A stretch of DNA of 64,000 nt. Origin: Owenia fusiformis. Taxonomy: Eukaryota; Annelida; Polychaeta; Sabellida; Oweniidae. A program made the position numbers and the translations under genes. Location of the stretch: assembly GCA_903813345.2 (NCBI GenBank), contig CAIIXF020000005.1, positions 28,959,375 through 29,023,374 on the forward strand, given 5' to 3'. This document shows, piece by piece, positions 23,901 to 38,900 of the stretch. The notes beneath the pieces were generated by a model that saw nothing but the letters and a program-made list of their open reading frames with translations, did no database searches and was not told where the DNA came from. Numbering within the stretch: the first letter of the stretch is position 1; every line of letters starts with the position of its first letter.

Positions 23901-26900
23901 TTATAAGGTTGTCATGTCTCCAAATTACAACTGAGTTAGAATGTATAATCATTACTACAACGAGTTGCGCTTTGGGATTCGGAGACATGGCGGCCACTTA
24001 ATAAGGCTAGTGATCTTTAAATGAAAAGTTCAAGAGTACCGCCAGGAATGCGATTGATTTTTACTGGAATAGAATTATGATTTGTTTTTCAAAGTGAGGG
24101 CCCTAATTCAAATTGGGAAGAATATTATGGATTTATATTTTACCATTACAAGGGCATTGGAGGTATGTAATAATACATTTTAGGGTTTTGAGCATAGAAA
24201 TACATTTTAGTCAACAGGGGAATATCTTTGATTTTAGAGATGGAAACATAGGATGTCATAGCAATCACTAAGTGCAATAGTTTAATCACCATGACAACCA
24301 GATCTGAGGGCATACCCAAAGATTTAGATGGGAAACCAGTAGCAATAATTTTAAAAGGGTAAATATTATTATTTGTTGAAACAGCATTTGTTTATCATTC
24401 AATTTAACAACTCAGTTGACATAGCAATGATCAGTATACTTGTACATATGTATTATATAGATTTTGATAGATAGGTATTCACTAGATAGATATGTACAGT
24501 AAAACTTATTTATAATGAACACCTTTCTAATTGGAAAATAGTGTTCACTTTAGATAGTCATTCATTATATAAAGTTTTTTATAGAAGTTAGATGAGTTAT
24601 TTTCTGAGATATGGTGTTCTTTAGGAATGTTTGCTTATTAGAGAGGTGTTCCCTAAGATAGGTTTTACTGTATATATATGCATACTTTGGGGGTTTCACT
24701 GTGAAAGGTTTTCCTATATTCTTAGCTACGCAGATAGATCCCATGCAAGGTGCTACCACTGTCAAGAAAAATTCAAACCAGCCGCAGAAGCATTACGTCA
24801 CTGTTTCACAGACCACCCTGACCTTGAGATATGCCTTCTTCGGCCAGTTTATGGGGAAGATGGGTCAAAGGTCAGCCGATCAGTACATTATGGTGTGACC
24901 CCTATAGACATGAAAGATGTTGAGGTAGAGGACCTAACCCTTGACCCTGAGTCGTGGAGATTAATTATCAATCCAAAGGTCGAAGAAGAAGAGATTGAGA
25001 GCCCAGAGCCAACTCCAAGGAAACAGAAAGTCCGGAAGAACGCGATTAATAAGCAAGCTGAACTTGAAAAACAATTGAAAAATGAGGTAACTGTGAAATT
25101 ATGGAATGTTTTTCTAGCTTCCTTCATTTTGTTCCCCCTACCAAAAACAGGGTACCAAAAGATATTGTTATCAAAGCAAAAGAATAATGTTTGTCATATT
25201 GAGTCTAATGCACTGAGTTATGATTGGGGTGACCACTCCATTCATATAACTTAATATTTTACCGAGGCTGTGTTCTAGACTGTGATTAGAAAATCAAAAT
25301 TACCTCTTTCATGATGGCTTAGATGATTTAGTGAAGGTTTGCCAGCATAACACACGAAAAGCTGTCAAACTTGATCCTATAAATCTCTATACTTACAATC
25401 CCCCTGTCACCTGAGTGCTCAATTCTCTCTGCAAACATAATGGATGTGTACAGGTTAATCTGACCATAATATGACTGAAAATGTTTGTTTTATTCATTTT
25501 TGCATTTTTAGACATTTTTGTCATGATTGTGGAAAAATAAGGTGTGTTATGCCTTGTCATGGTATGCGTTAAGTGTCATTAATTTAAGGCGGCTGAACAA
25601 ATTATCATCACATCATTCTGTATTCTTGCTCTATTAGCACCTTCTTAGAAATAAACAAAATTACTGCAATTTTATATTTATAGATATCCTTATGGTCACC
25701 TTAGAAAGTATGGGTATAACTATTTTCACATGTTGCCGGTTTTGTACTTTTTGTGATTTATGAGGGTTAAAGTGATTCGGTTCCTCAACCTTGAACAAAC
25801 TATGAATTTGTTTTGGCCTTAGCTCATGTAAATACAGGTAAAGAGCTAGGATGATTAATTATCACACAGTTAGCTCTCACTGGGAGTACTCAGGTTAACG
25901 AGGCAAATAATTACTACACCACTCGCTATACTACATCTAGCGTAAGTAAAACCTTCAAGACGGTCATATTTTAAAATCCAAAATCCAGTCATAAAGAGGG
26001 GATTTTGAATGGAATTAACAGGATAGAATTAAAGTTGATGCTCTTAATTGTAGGGAAATGTTGGAAAATGAGATAGTTCATTCAAATTTTAGAGAGAAAA
26101 GGGGAGGAATAGGCATGACCAGATAGGTATGTTTTAAGAGACGGAGAATAATTATCAAGATTGAAGACTTGTTGAGTGGCTCAATGATAAAGATCAGTGA
26201 TTCTAACATGTGTGAGAAATCGAATAAACTAATGATATAAGACCTTAACAAAAACAGAAAAATTTAGATAATTATCATTACTCATTATCATTACATCATT
26301 ATCATTTATTCTGTTTCATCTTGCTGTCGGAAATGGTTTTTAAAATGTGTTTTTTCTTATCCTCATCATTCAGACTTCTAAAAACTGCTAATGCATTGGA
26401 AGGTTCAAGACAGAAGGGGCATGGTTATCGCCAATCACAGATTATAGTTTGAAGTCTCTTTATTATAGATTTTATAATTATATTATATATACTGAGTATT
26501 TATAAATTTGGTATAATATGAGCTAAACTTTAGTTGATATATCAACGGTTTATCTCAATGAGTCATGTGTATTTTGACCCATACACTAAGATAACAGGGT
26601 TGTTTAATCATAGGAAAATGTCCATTTTCTGATAACTGAATCTACAAGGAAACTCCTAGACATGCAACCGTGTTGAATGAGGGGCAGCCAACTGTGCAGG
26701 AAAGTGGTGAGATTATTTTTGTTTTCAATCAAAGCAGTGTGAAGGATATAGACAAATGGACATTTTTAGCACTTAGATAGGCTAGACCATACCAGTAAAC
26801 TAATTTTATTAGGTTTCTATTTTCGCCTCGTCGGTAGAACTACATTAGTAGTAGTGAAAATGAAGTAATTGACATCAGATTGAACATGATTTTTGATTGG

Positions 26901-29900
26901 TCGCCAAATAGACAAAAATGCATGCACGGTAAGTGAGCCATACATTATTGCATCGAGGAATCCATTAATGAACAAAGATATCAAAAGAATTTAGTTCAGA
27001 TTGGCCAAAGTTCAACAACTTTAAAGTAACTAACTAGAAGATTGTAGTCAGTTGGTATTGTAGCTATGTATATTTGATCATTTTACAAAGTTCAAAATGG
27101 GGGAGTTTTACCACTGAATTGAACAGGAAATGAAATGTTGTTGTATCCATGTACATATGGAAATTAACAAATATTAAAATCGGGGTGTTGGGGGACGCAT
27201 TTAAGATGTGATTTGATATGTAGTAAATAATGGAACTGTTAGATGAGGAATCTGTTGAAGAACTCAGGAGATTGGAACTGAAGTTGAAACTTGAGGTAAG
27301 AGTCTTTTAGACAGAGGGAAAGAACATCTTCATGATGATTACTCAAAATGGGATGTGCCTGTAGTATTTGTACAGTAAAACCTATGTTATCCAAATGCCA
27401 CTGGGACTGTTCAAAAGTGTTTGGAATGGCAGGTAAACTTCAAAGTTTTAACATGGAAGTCTATAGTAGATTACCAAAAGACCAATCATTTTGAGAGGTG
27501 TTCGGATTAGAGAGGTGTTCGGATATATAGGTTTCACCTTACCTTCGTGTGAGGTATACAGAACAAATAGGAGAAACATGAAACTTATATAAGAGCGATT
27601 TTTGATTTTTTTGAATGCAATACAAAGGTTTGGTTTGCCAGGAACTTGTTTATCAGCTGGTTAAGGCAGTGGCTCACCTGATAGAGAAAAAAGACAGTTA
27701 AGTTTCAGTATTTTCCCAGGAAGAAGCTGTTATCTGCCGATACGGGTTCTTTTTATGATTTGTTCTTTATTGGTTTGTCAAAGGGTTATGGATATATGTG
27801 GGGGGGGGGGGTGTTATATTCCTTATAGTTTTGTTTTTGATATGAAGAGTTGGAAGAAAACAGGAAAACATTGAACGATCTGGGGTTTAATTAGATTTCT
27901 GACACAGACAAAATTATTTGAAATTATTTTGACATGGAAACATAGGTTCCTCAAAACAATTGGTTATTTTGGTAAAAATACATGGAGAAATGGCATATAT
28001 AGGAGAAATTGTTGGATTAGAAAGAAGAAATGATTGAACTATGGAAATGGTTTGATTATGTAGAAAAAAGAGTGTAATGATGTGTGGAGGAGTTTGTCTA
28101 AATAGGAAAAGATGGAATGGGTTGAAAATTCATTAAGATTCATCTAGGAGACATTTTGAACCAGAAAATAACATAAGCAGATATAAAGTGGTGCCGTCAA
28201 AAATGTCTCCAATAAGATGTACCTTCACTGGTAGTATTTTCTTGGCAATTTACTTACACCACGCCAATAGCTTGTTATCTAAACATATTATATTGACTAG
28301 TTCAACATTATTCTACTCCCAGCTTGATGAATAGCAAAGTTCAGTTTGTAGATTGATGAAGTAATTTGCAATATCTATATATTCAACCTGGTATAGTGTT
28401 CAACCATGCTGTACCCTTTATGTACTAAATGACATCTCTTATGTGGGCAGTTTAACGCATAGCACCAAGAAATGCAACAACTTGAGAACACCCCTTTACT
28501 CTTTATATTAATCAGTTGTCTAACTTTGCAAATTTATTTGATGCTTTGCAGAATACTTCAGTTAATGATAGCACATAACGAAATCCGCAAGTGTGGAAAG
28601 GTCTGTCCCCCCTCCCCCGACTCCTCACTATCTGACCAAGTGCTTTATACTGACTGCCAGTTTATTCAATAAAGTTTATTCACTCACACATTTGAGTTTG
28701 AAATTATTGAATTATCGAAAGTGGCATTTCAATAATTTGAACAAATTATCTTAAGATTTTGAACTATTCATCTGTAACTTGTAAATATCGACATAACATT
28801 TTAAAAGAAAATTATCATTCTCAATGATTATTCAGAATTTCAGTTGTGAAAATTCTCATTTTGCGAATTTACCTGAAATGCCTTTTTCCCATCCTTTTAT
28901 ACAAGAATAATAAACCATTAAAATGTAGTGTGTTATTTTTCAATTTTCAAGTCAAGTAAAGAGAGTGTTTCTTTATAACACCTGTCATAGAAATGGTGAA
29001 ACGGAGGTTAAGACATGTCAGGTTGTCAGAATAATAGTTTTCAGCTTGTTTATAATATACTTGCCTCTTGTAAATAGATTAATTAAGTAAAAATGATGAA
29101 ATCACTGCATAAATATACATTAGTGTTTTTTTGTGGTTTTGGTTTGACATTTAGTGGTTTGGGGTTCAGAAAATTAAATGTCGAGTAACAAAATAAGATT
29201 TTTATCAGGTATGGTAGCTCTGACTATTACCTTTGAATCCCCATTGCTCAACCATATAACCCTCTGACTATTACCCTTGAATCCCCATTGGTCAACCATA
29301 TAACCCTCTGACTATTACCCTTGAATCCCCATTGGTCAACCATATAACCCTCTGACTATAACCCTTGAATCCCCATTGCTCAACCATATAACCCTCTGAC
29401 TACTACCCTTGAATCCGTATTGATCAATCATAGAACCTCCTGACTATTACCCTTGAATCCCCATTGGTCAACCATATTACCCTCTGACTATTACCCTTGA
29501 ATCTCCATTGAGCAGCCACATAACCCTCTTACTATTACCTTTGAATACCCATTGGTCAACAATATTACTGACTTTTATCCTTAAATCCCAATTGATCAGC
29601 CATATTGCCCTCAGACTATTACCTTTAAATCTCAGTTGATCAATAATATTTCTCACATGAATAGAATGTAGCTGCCTAATGGGGATGTAAGGGTAATAGT
29701 GAGAGGGTAATGTCATCACCCAATAGAAATTCAAGGGTAATATTGAGAGGGTAATATGGCCACTCAATAGTGGGGTGGTAATAAGGCTGCCTCGCCTAGT
29801 GCGGATTCAAGGGTAATAGTCGGAGGTAATAATCCAGATAGATTATTCAGGTACATGCATGTGGAATATTAGATGTCAGTTATAGGTCAATAGAAAGTAT

Positions 29901-32900
29901 AGAGTAATACCATCAAATCAAGCATCAATAATTCATGTCATAATATATTAGCAGGGTCTAAATGAGGCCTTCAGATAAACGAACAATTATAGCATTATTG
30001 ATTCATATATAGTTGAACTTATTTATCGAAACACCTCTCATCTGTAATCAGAACGTCTTTTTAATATGAACATTTTTTGTTCTATTTTTATTATCTCACC
30101 TCTCCCTATCGTAAGTAGTGACATATTGTAATGGTCGCCAACTTTTTTATGAACGGTATTCGGCATCTGATGGTTGGTGTTTGGCATTCAGCAGTCAAGG
30201 TTGGCAACAAATGGCAGGTGGTGACAGTTTGCGTGTCAATGCCTTGTTTTAATCTGAGATAGACTACCATGTTAAAACAAATCTTTATATGTGAACACCC
30301 GCCAAGCTGAACACTTTTGGCCAGTTTCATTGATGTTTGGATTAGATTGGTTTAACTGTATAATGGCCCTCTAGGAAAATATGCTATGTGCCTATAGGAT
30401 AGTCTTGATTTCAATCTTTATGCCCCCCTCCCCTTACATAGCATACGTTCAGAAGAAGAGGTGAAGAAGATGGGAGGGGGAGGAGAGATGCAAGATGGAC
30501 CCATGATGTACATGAATTTATATAGACTACCCTGAATCCAGTACTAATTTGAATGATTTGATAGTTTTGACGCTGATATTACCTCTCAGAAGTCTTAATT
30601 TGTTTTTTTTAGAAATAGGCCAGATCATTAATTGTACTTGGCCTTCCTTAATGTGAATACAGATATATTATCTGTATTAGAGATTTAAAAAATAATTGAT
30701 GGATAGCTCCAGTAATCGCACTTAATACCTACATATTGATCTTTACCTGGATTGAATAACCACAAGCCTGTCAGAAATGACTGATACAATATTTCACATT
30801 GAAAATATGATATGAATTGAGGGCTTAAATGCTTATGAATGTTGAATAGTTGATTGATGTACATGAATTTATATAGACTGTACCCTGAATCCAGTACTAA
30901 TATAAATGATTTGATAGTTTTGACGCTGATATTACCTCTCATGCTTTTTATATGATTTGAATCTAAAATGAATGTCGGCTACCTAAAAGCAGAATATTTA
31001 GTTGATGGTTATCATTTTCTGATTGGATGTAATCAAAATAAAAAATAATCTCTTAATAAGAGGATGAACATAATATTGAGTTCTTGAAAAGGGTGAATAG
31101 AATAATGCAAAGTGGTAGAAACATGTAGAGATAAGGAAAATTTTTATCTTCCTTCCTTTTATATGTATGAATATATGTTTCATAGAGTAGACTATAGGAT
31201 TGTAGACTTATGAAACTACAGCTGCATTGTAACAGTTTGTAAATACAGCTGATTGAGGGTCAAATATACAGCTAGTCAGTGGTAAGTAAAAAACTGGTTG
31301 ATAGATAAGAAACAACAAAAATTGTAAAATATCATATAAGACTAAAGTTATCAGAAAAACTCAGAATTAGAGGGAAATTTGGTTATGTGCAATGTGCAGC
31401 TGGTCAAAGGTAAAGGGTAAAACAATATATAGTATAGTGCTACAGTAATACCCATCTAAGTGGAACACTTTTGGTATCTCTAAAAGTGTTATACTTTGGA
31501 GGTGTTCTACTTATAGAGGTTCATTTAACATCAAGTCAGTTGGTCTTGGGACTCTGAAAAGTGTTCCACTTGTGAGGTGTTCAACTTATAGAGGCTCATT
31601 TAACATCAAGTCAGTTGGTCTGGGAGTCTGAATAAAGTGTTCTAATAACAAAGGCGTTCAACTACTTAAGGGATTTCCACTTTATTATAGGTTTCACTAT
31701 ATATGATAATCAGTCAAAGAATGGCTTGTCTATGTCCAAATGTATATGTAATGTACAGCTGGTCAGTGATCAAGCTTGCAGCTGTTCTAAGGTATAACTG
31801 GTCTGTAGTCAAGATGAGTACAGCTGATCAGCAAGTAATATAGTTAGAATTGCATTTTGTCATTATACCACTACCAGAAGTGGTGGCATATTATTCTAGT
31901 CTCCATCTTTTTTGTGGCAGTGCTCAGCAGTTGAAGTTCAGCATTCGGCATCTGTAACAAATGGTAGGTTGTGACATTTTTTATGGTAATGCCTTGTTTT
32001 AGATCTGCAAATGTTCAAATGTACATATATTCTGCCTGAAGTTAATCCTCTTATCAAAGATACAAATGTCTTACTAAATTATGGAATTAATAAGAAATGA
32101 ATCAAACTGGCAGTAAATGCCAAGGATTTTCTCATGCTGTATTTAAACTGACATATGACTTGTATTTTTGCATTTGTCATGCTGTATATTTTTTATATTT
32201 TATTGTTGTTAGTTTAGTATAAATTATTTTGTATATTGTAAACTGTACTGACTCAAATGTTATTGTGATTACATCAGGGTCAATTAAAGATATATAAGAT
32301 CATTCATCATTTTATTTTATATTGTCTGTGTTTACTCTGCATGGGCCACTAGAAAGTTAACTTTTGGTCAATAAGTTCTACCATATGCTACCATTGTTAG
32401 TGAAACAGGCCAGTAAGTAAAATATAGGCTCATAAGTGAGATGATGCGAGATGTAGTGAATGAAACGATGTGAGTTTTAGTAAATGGACCATGGGCTAGT
32501 AAGTGAGACATGGGCTAGTATGTGAATTATGGGCTATTAAGTTAGGTATGGTCCAGTAAGTGAGATAAAACTGGGATAGCAAGTACTACATAGGTCAGTA
32601 AGTGAACCATGAGCTATGAAGTAAGACATGGGCTAGTATGTGAACCATAGGCTAGTTAAGTGATGTAGGCATGCTGTTATAAGTAACACACAGGCTAGTA
32701 TGTGAACCATGGGCTAGTAAGTAAAAATAATGACTGTAGGCTGCCATTTAGAACGAACTGCTCCTAAGAAATGTATTAGTTATCATTTGAATTATTAGAA
32801 ATACAAATCTATCACAATAATAATAATTGACATACCCCACACAGATATATTATTAGGTTATATAATGGTTCTTTCTGTATATCGTTTTTATACTCGAGTG

Positions 32901-35900
32901 AGTATATGATATATTCACAAGTGAGCGTAGCGAACGAGTGAATATATTATATTCTCACAAGTGTATAAAATGCACGATATACAGAATGAACCATTATATA
33001 ATCTTATTATGCCACTCTAAGTTCAATTACAGTTGATTCGAACACAATCATAACATTAAAAACCATAAAAATATCCCATAGCCAACTCAATAATGCTGTA
33101 ATGCTGATGTTGATCTCGAACCATTTATGACGTCACTTGATTCTAGGAAATCATGAAAATTTTCATGATTTTTTTATTCATTAGTTCCCAGAATCCACTT
33201 CTACAGTGATATATGCTGGAGTGTATAGGGAGGAGTTGTATACGATGACGATATACCACTCTCCAATGTATATCGTTGTTATAGACCCATGTTATACAAC
33301 TCTAATTGGACTTAGAGTGGTATAATAAATGGTATACACACATTGTCACAATTTCCTTACATGTTCACTTTCCAAAATGACTATTTCCCCCAAACTCAAA
33401 TTCTACACAAGCATTTTGTAAATAATTGTTATGTTATGTATTAGTTGTCTATCCTGTATATCAATAGTTCACCAAATTAACTGTCCACCCTGTAAATCAT
33501 GTAGTCTTTATTAGTGGACCACCCTATCATGTTCTTCATATTAGGATACTCTTTCTTTCATGTTGTTCATATTAGTGGACCAGCCTTTATATCATGCATA
33601 TTCAATACTTGCAGAGATACGAGCGTCTCCATGACGACTGGCAACAAGTGAAAGAAGACAACAAATTAGAAGCACAGAAGCATTATGAAGAGAAACTCAA
33701 AATTCAGAAAAATCTCATAAAAGCAAACGATGCTCGTGCTCGACGGAAACAACATGAGAAAGAAGTGCTTGAAAAGCAGGTGAGCATATACTACATGTGT
33801 TAGATGTATGAGACTAGCAATATTAGCTCAATTAAATTTTGGTTCGAAATTTACCTTTATTATCATTTTTTAAGAAACATAAAGTGTTATGTACAAAAAG
33901 TAGTAATAAAGTAATGGGGTGTTTCTTAACCAACCTCCTTCAATAGTTTGCAGTTGTTTGAAAAGTTTCTTTTATGCTATTTATTTTGTATATTATACAT
34001 GTATATATAAAATATGTAGTTTTCAGTATCTCTCAGCTTTCTTTCAGGATACATGCATTTGCTGCAACTACAGCATAATTTGCAAATAGTTTCATGAAAA
34101 GTTTAATACTTTAGGTCATTTAGGTATTTACATTAGCAGGTTTTACAGTATTTAATCTTTTCAGGTATTTTCGATCTTTTTCAGGTTTTTTTTGTATTTT
34201 TTCAGGTATTTTTATATCTTTTGCAAGTATTTTTGTTTTAAGAAAGGGCTGAATAACTCCCCTTCCTCACAAGAGTTTGATACAATACGACATAAAACCT
34301 GTAGAGTGGTGTTCACTAGAGGCAGGTGTTTACTTAGAGAGAGGTATTCACTAAGACAGGTGTTCACATAGAGAGAGGTGTTCACTAAGACAGTTTTTAC
34401 TGTATATCAAACCCTTGTTGGCATGGAGGAGTCCTTTTTTCAATAATGCACTTAGTGTTAAAACAGATTGTTGGCATTACAACACAAGTTTTGCTAGGTG
34501 AGCACATCCATGTCATAATCTGCATTAAGCAGCTAGACTTATTACATATGTGTGTTTTCATACTTTCCCAGTAGGGGAACCAACAAGATGCACCAGATGA
34601 TTAAGGACAACTAAGTCATGACTGTGGTCATATTTTGAAAGTATATGTATAGGATAAATACTTTGTCATTATGTTTCTCATTGCATTTTTTTTTCACTAG
34701 AAATCATCTCATGACAAACTTGTTCATTTGGCTTCCTATGGCATTCTGATACTTATATTTCTGTTTCTCTGTCTCAGGACTGAGAAGAAATGAGATATCA
34801 TGGTTTATCAAGACGTTCCTATGGGTACAGCAGCTAAAGATACTATAGACCCAGAATTTGTGAAGATATATCTTTGACAATACGTAGTAGCATCAAGTCT
34901 CTCAAACCTCCTCCCAATCTGCTTCACCCCCTTATGGAGGTGATGTATAATGGGGGGGGGGGGGTCGCAAATTGTAATGAATGAACCTTCGCTTGACCAC
35001 GTGGATGTTTTTCACATATTATAGTCAATGGTTGGGGATCAGCCAAGTTTTGTGTGAACCATTGATAAAATGTTCATGTTTATCAGATCATTGCCAACTA
35101 CTGTCTGGCAACTTACTCTATGCGAGATTAAAAATTTCATTTTATACTCTGCATAACTGATAAACTCCTGAAGTAAATCAGAGCAAGTTGTGCCCCAGCC
35201 ACAATTTCCAGTCCATTATATAAGGTTAACATATTCTGAAACACAGACCATAACTGCCCCGCAAAGAAGGTAAATGATAGGAGGCTCATGATAGGTTAAC
35301 ATATCGTAGACTATAGTCGTAGACTATGGGTTGGTGTCTGATTGGTGAAACACTAAATTGTGACATGAGTACTCTGAGTCAGAGGATGGATTACTGTTAC
35401 GTGATTCCAGGGTAGTTGACCTCACTTCAGTTCAAGGCAATTGCTAATAGATAGAGAGATACAACTGGGTGCATCTGTTTGGGCTGTTAGCCATTCTGTA
35501 TATTTGATTTGGAATGGCTGTATTAATGCCAATCATGCTTGACCTGACATCAATCCAATCCAATATATTGTTGGTGCATAGGACAGATAGGCTAGGTGTT
35601 ATGGGGTCTGTTGCTGAACATAAAGTTGGTCGTGTTGTTGGTAGCATCAAATTGTTCTTATGGGACTAGTTGTAGTCGTAGTGTCGTAGTCGTATAGGGC
35701 CAGTCATTCATACGATGTAACCATTTATACAGTTCTGAAGCAGACCTCTGAATCAGTTACGTCACATTTTTATCAGCAAATTTTCCAGAAAAAATATTCA
35801 GATTATTTTTCCAGTAGATGGAGTACATAGGCTGGATCATCAGTTTAAGAATCTTACAGCTCGCGGTTCAATCATTCCATATTTGGATAGAATAGTCCAA

Positions 35901-38900
35901 GAAATAGTGTTCACTCTGCAGAAATTATAAGTTCTCACTTATTTTTTGTTCAGAATTTATTGTTAGAATGTATTTAATCCCAATGTCAAAAATATAAGAA
36001 TGGGTTATTAAAAATCTGGTCATTTTTATTGATAGATTAAAAACAAGAAAATTTTAAAGGGTCATGATACCATTTATAGTTGTTCACTCACTGGTCAACT
36101 TGAAATTGTGAAATTGATGAGGAAATCACATTTTACTGAATTTAAAAATAACCAGTACAAAATGTCATTCATCATTGTCCATCCCTAATATGGCTTGACC
36201 ATATGACCAAGTAAAAAATCATTGTATTTGCACATGTCAAATATTCCAAGAATTTCAGTAGAGTAGTTGCATTGTCTCATTCCCGAAGGGTGCCCTGTCC
36301 CATTTTTCTTGCCATGGTCATGTGATGCGGTGCAGCCAATCAACAGATTGTATTGCAATAAGGATTATGGGCTCTGAGTCTCCCAAAGGAGTCGATGAAG
36401 ATATTGATGGGAACAACAATGTTGCCGATGAAAGGAAAGTGGAGTGTATGTACAAAACAATAGAGCACCAAGAGGAGAGATTTTCAGATCAATTTTCTTT
36501 TGTTTTTAAATTGATACACTTTCTTCAAATATTACCTTTTCGTACAATAATCTATATCCGTTGTTAACTACAAGCGATAATGGGGTCTATAATGCAGTTT
36601 ACCCTTAATTGCTTTTCATCAAGTATGGGGTTTATAGTATTTGAAGTAAGTCTTTGGTCAAATACTATTAATTGGCAATGTATTATGTGATCAACAGTCA
36701 AACTTAGTGACAGCTCTTTGGCCAATCAATATTGAGCATTTAGATTGTGGAAATAACAACAGACATAGTTACAGGAATATAGATTTGTCAAGATTAGGGG
36801 AAGCCAAGTAGAAAGAGTTAACTGGCTATGGCTAACCTAGGTATTTTAGCAACATGTCCAAAAGTTGTCCTTTTCTGTCTATCTTATGGAGGTGCCACAC
36901 TTAGTCTATGTTGGCTCACCATTCACCAAAACAAATGGACAAAACAAATAGTTTTATAGCAAGATATCTCCCATCACACCAAATAAAAAAATCAATTAAT
37001 TACTGTGATTAACAAATTAATGCCCAAAATTAGCTACATGGTTGCCAATGGGGAATCCACATGGCTAATCTGACAGCTACTTTAATGCATTTACTCTGAC
37101 TAGAATGGGGACAGGTAATTGCTTATTGAAAGAGTACAGGTGAAACTTTTCAGTAGAGATTTGACGTTAAACTCTTATCAAAGGGTAAAATACATATTGT
37201 GACACCAAAGATTATTTTTGCACTCTTAATTTTATTAAAACTAAACTGCATATGTATGTTATAGAAGCCTGTGTATAATATATTTTTCACCATCTGGGCA
37301 CTTTTCAAGTGATTTGCACCAAAATTTTCAAATGTGACTCCTGTCTGGAAATTTTTGAAAAGTGAACCCCCTTGGCAAAAACTGGCTACAGGCCTGAATG
37401 TTATATCGATATCATCAATTACATGTTTACCATTTCAAGATTGCTAGAGGAATCCAGTCAATTTAACTTATAGTCTAGTAAAACAAAGCCTATTGTAACA
37501 TGACTCTTGGCTAATTCACAACTGACATCAATAAGGTCAAAGTTGACATCATAGTGTGACAACAGAATACCTTCTTCAAAGTAGACAATATAAGTGTGAA
37601 CCTGTTGTTGTTTTATCAGTATCTATTACATATATATCAATTCCTTGTATTTTATAATATATTGGATATTGGGTGCTGGGAGAATATAGAATAGACCCTT
37701 AATGGGATAGAGGGTGTACCCATTGTTTGGAGTTCAAGCCCATCAGGTATACCAGGTACACCAAGAATCCATATACCAGGCACCATTGTTGTTTCATAGA
37801 TTTATTTAGGTAATGATTTACTATATCGTTTTATCAGTGTATAAACTGTTTCGTTATACAGTATGCGACCAGGTCACGTTATCTCAGCTCTTTAAACATT
37901 TAAATAGCTATCACAAAATAACCTCTACCTTGAATCGATGAGAAAAACATTTAGTCGTCATTTTAAGAGCAAGGGTAATTTTCAAAATTATTTTTGAGTT
38001 TTTTTTATAATTTTGATTGTCTTTTATTTATTTCATGAAGCTAACATGTTTGGAAATGTATCTTGTTGTTCTTGATAGAAGTTGATGTTTTACGATTTCA
38101 TGTTTGCAAATGTGAAATATCATACAGCAGTTAAATCAATTTTTCAGACATGAATAGTAAGTCAATTATCATAAATCAATCTTTATAGCACTAGCATTCC
38201 AGGATTATATGTGCAAAGAATATCATTGGAGATGAAATAGAAAACATTCAATTGAGACGTGCTAGAAATTTTGGGCATGAGAGTTGTATGAAATTAGATA
38301 GATTTTCAGACATTGTTTACCTTGAGCTTATAGTTCATTAGATGGACCACTCTTAAAGAAGCAAAATCGAACTTATCGAAAGAGAAGACATTTGATTTGA
38401 TGACCATTTCATGCTCATTGGTTACCATTCTAAGTTTTGTTAATCATTGATAGAAGATTAGAAGAGTAATCAATCTTCACATTGCTCGGGAACTTTCAAT
38501 CAGTCAATCTAAAAATGTGATAATCAAAATGCTAGTAAGTTGGGTTTCAATGTTTATTTCGTTTAGGTGCCCTGATTTGTGATTTTGTTGTTTTTTTCGT
38601 GTCATTCTGAATCTATTGAAAAACATTCATGTTTAGCATGTATTTATTAAAGTAATTAATTTAATATAAAGTCTTGGTCAATCAGTCCATTTGGTTTCCT
38701 TTTTGAGTTGAATTACAGAATGTTGAAAATCTCGCCGTCTGCTTTTAGAAAGGTATTATGGGTAATACAATGTGCACAGTTTGTTATAGTATATTTTGAT
38801 ATGAATGGGGTGTTACTTTTCATGTTTCAAGTGACACGTTATAAGGAAACCAAATTTTACTCTAGATTTTAGCTCTATATAATTGTCTCGATAAAAGAAA

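Larger units (their letters stand above)
19779..24733 (+). other. Intron 3 content
   Basis: AT-rich with a 143-bp tandem duplication (21178-21395), a (TATC)n/(TC)n microsatellite near 22655-22685, a hairpin-bearing MITE (22683-23130) and a pogo-like MITE just before exon 4. Nothing coding was seen. Confidence 0.5.
27296..33614 (+). other. Intron 6 content
   Basis: Holds MITEs (27373-27538, 31443-31699), the 44-bp satellite (29215-29835), a 90-bp direct duplication (30503-30940), two dispersed repeats, a degenerate GGGCTAGTAAGTGA repeat block (32395-32730) and nested inverted repeats (32853-33329). The rest is AT-rich without visible features. Confidence 0.55.

Noticed and set aside
24888-25127. 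Minus-strand open frame opposite exon 4
   Set aside because: It is the antisense shadow of a real coding exon.
25087-25254. Continuation of the exon 4 frame to a stop at 25252-25254
   Set aside because: A consensus donor lies at 25087, composition changes there, and downstream exons join in phase from the donor.
29215-29640. CRISPR-like array
   Set aside because: The units are contiguous with no unique spacers, and the genome is eukaryotic; it is a satellite.
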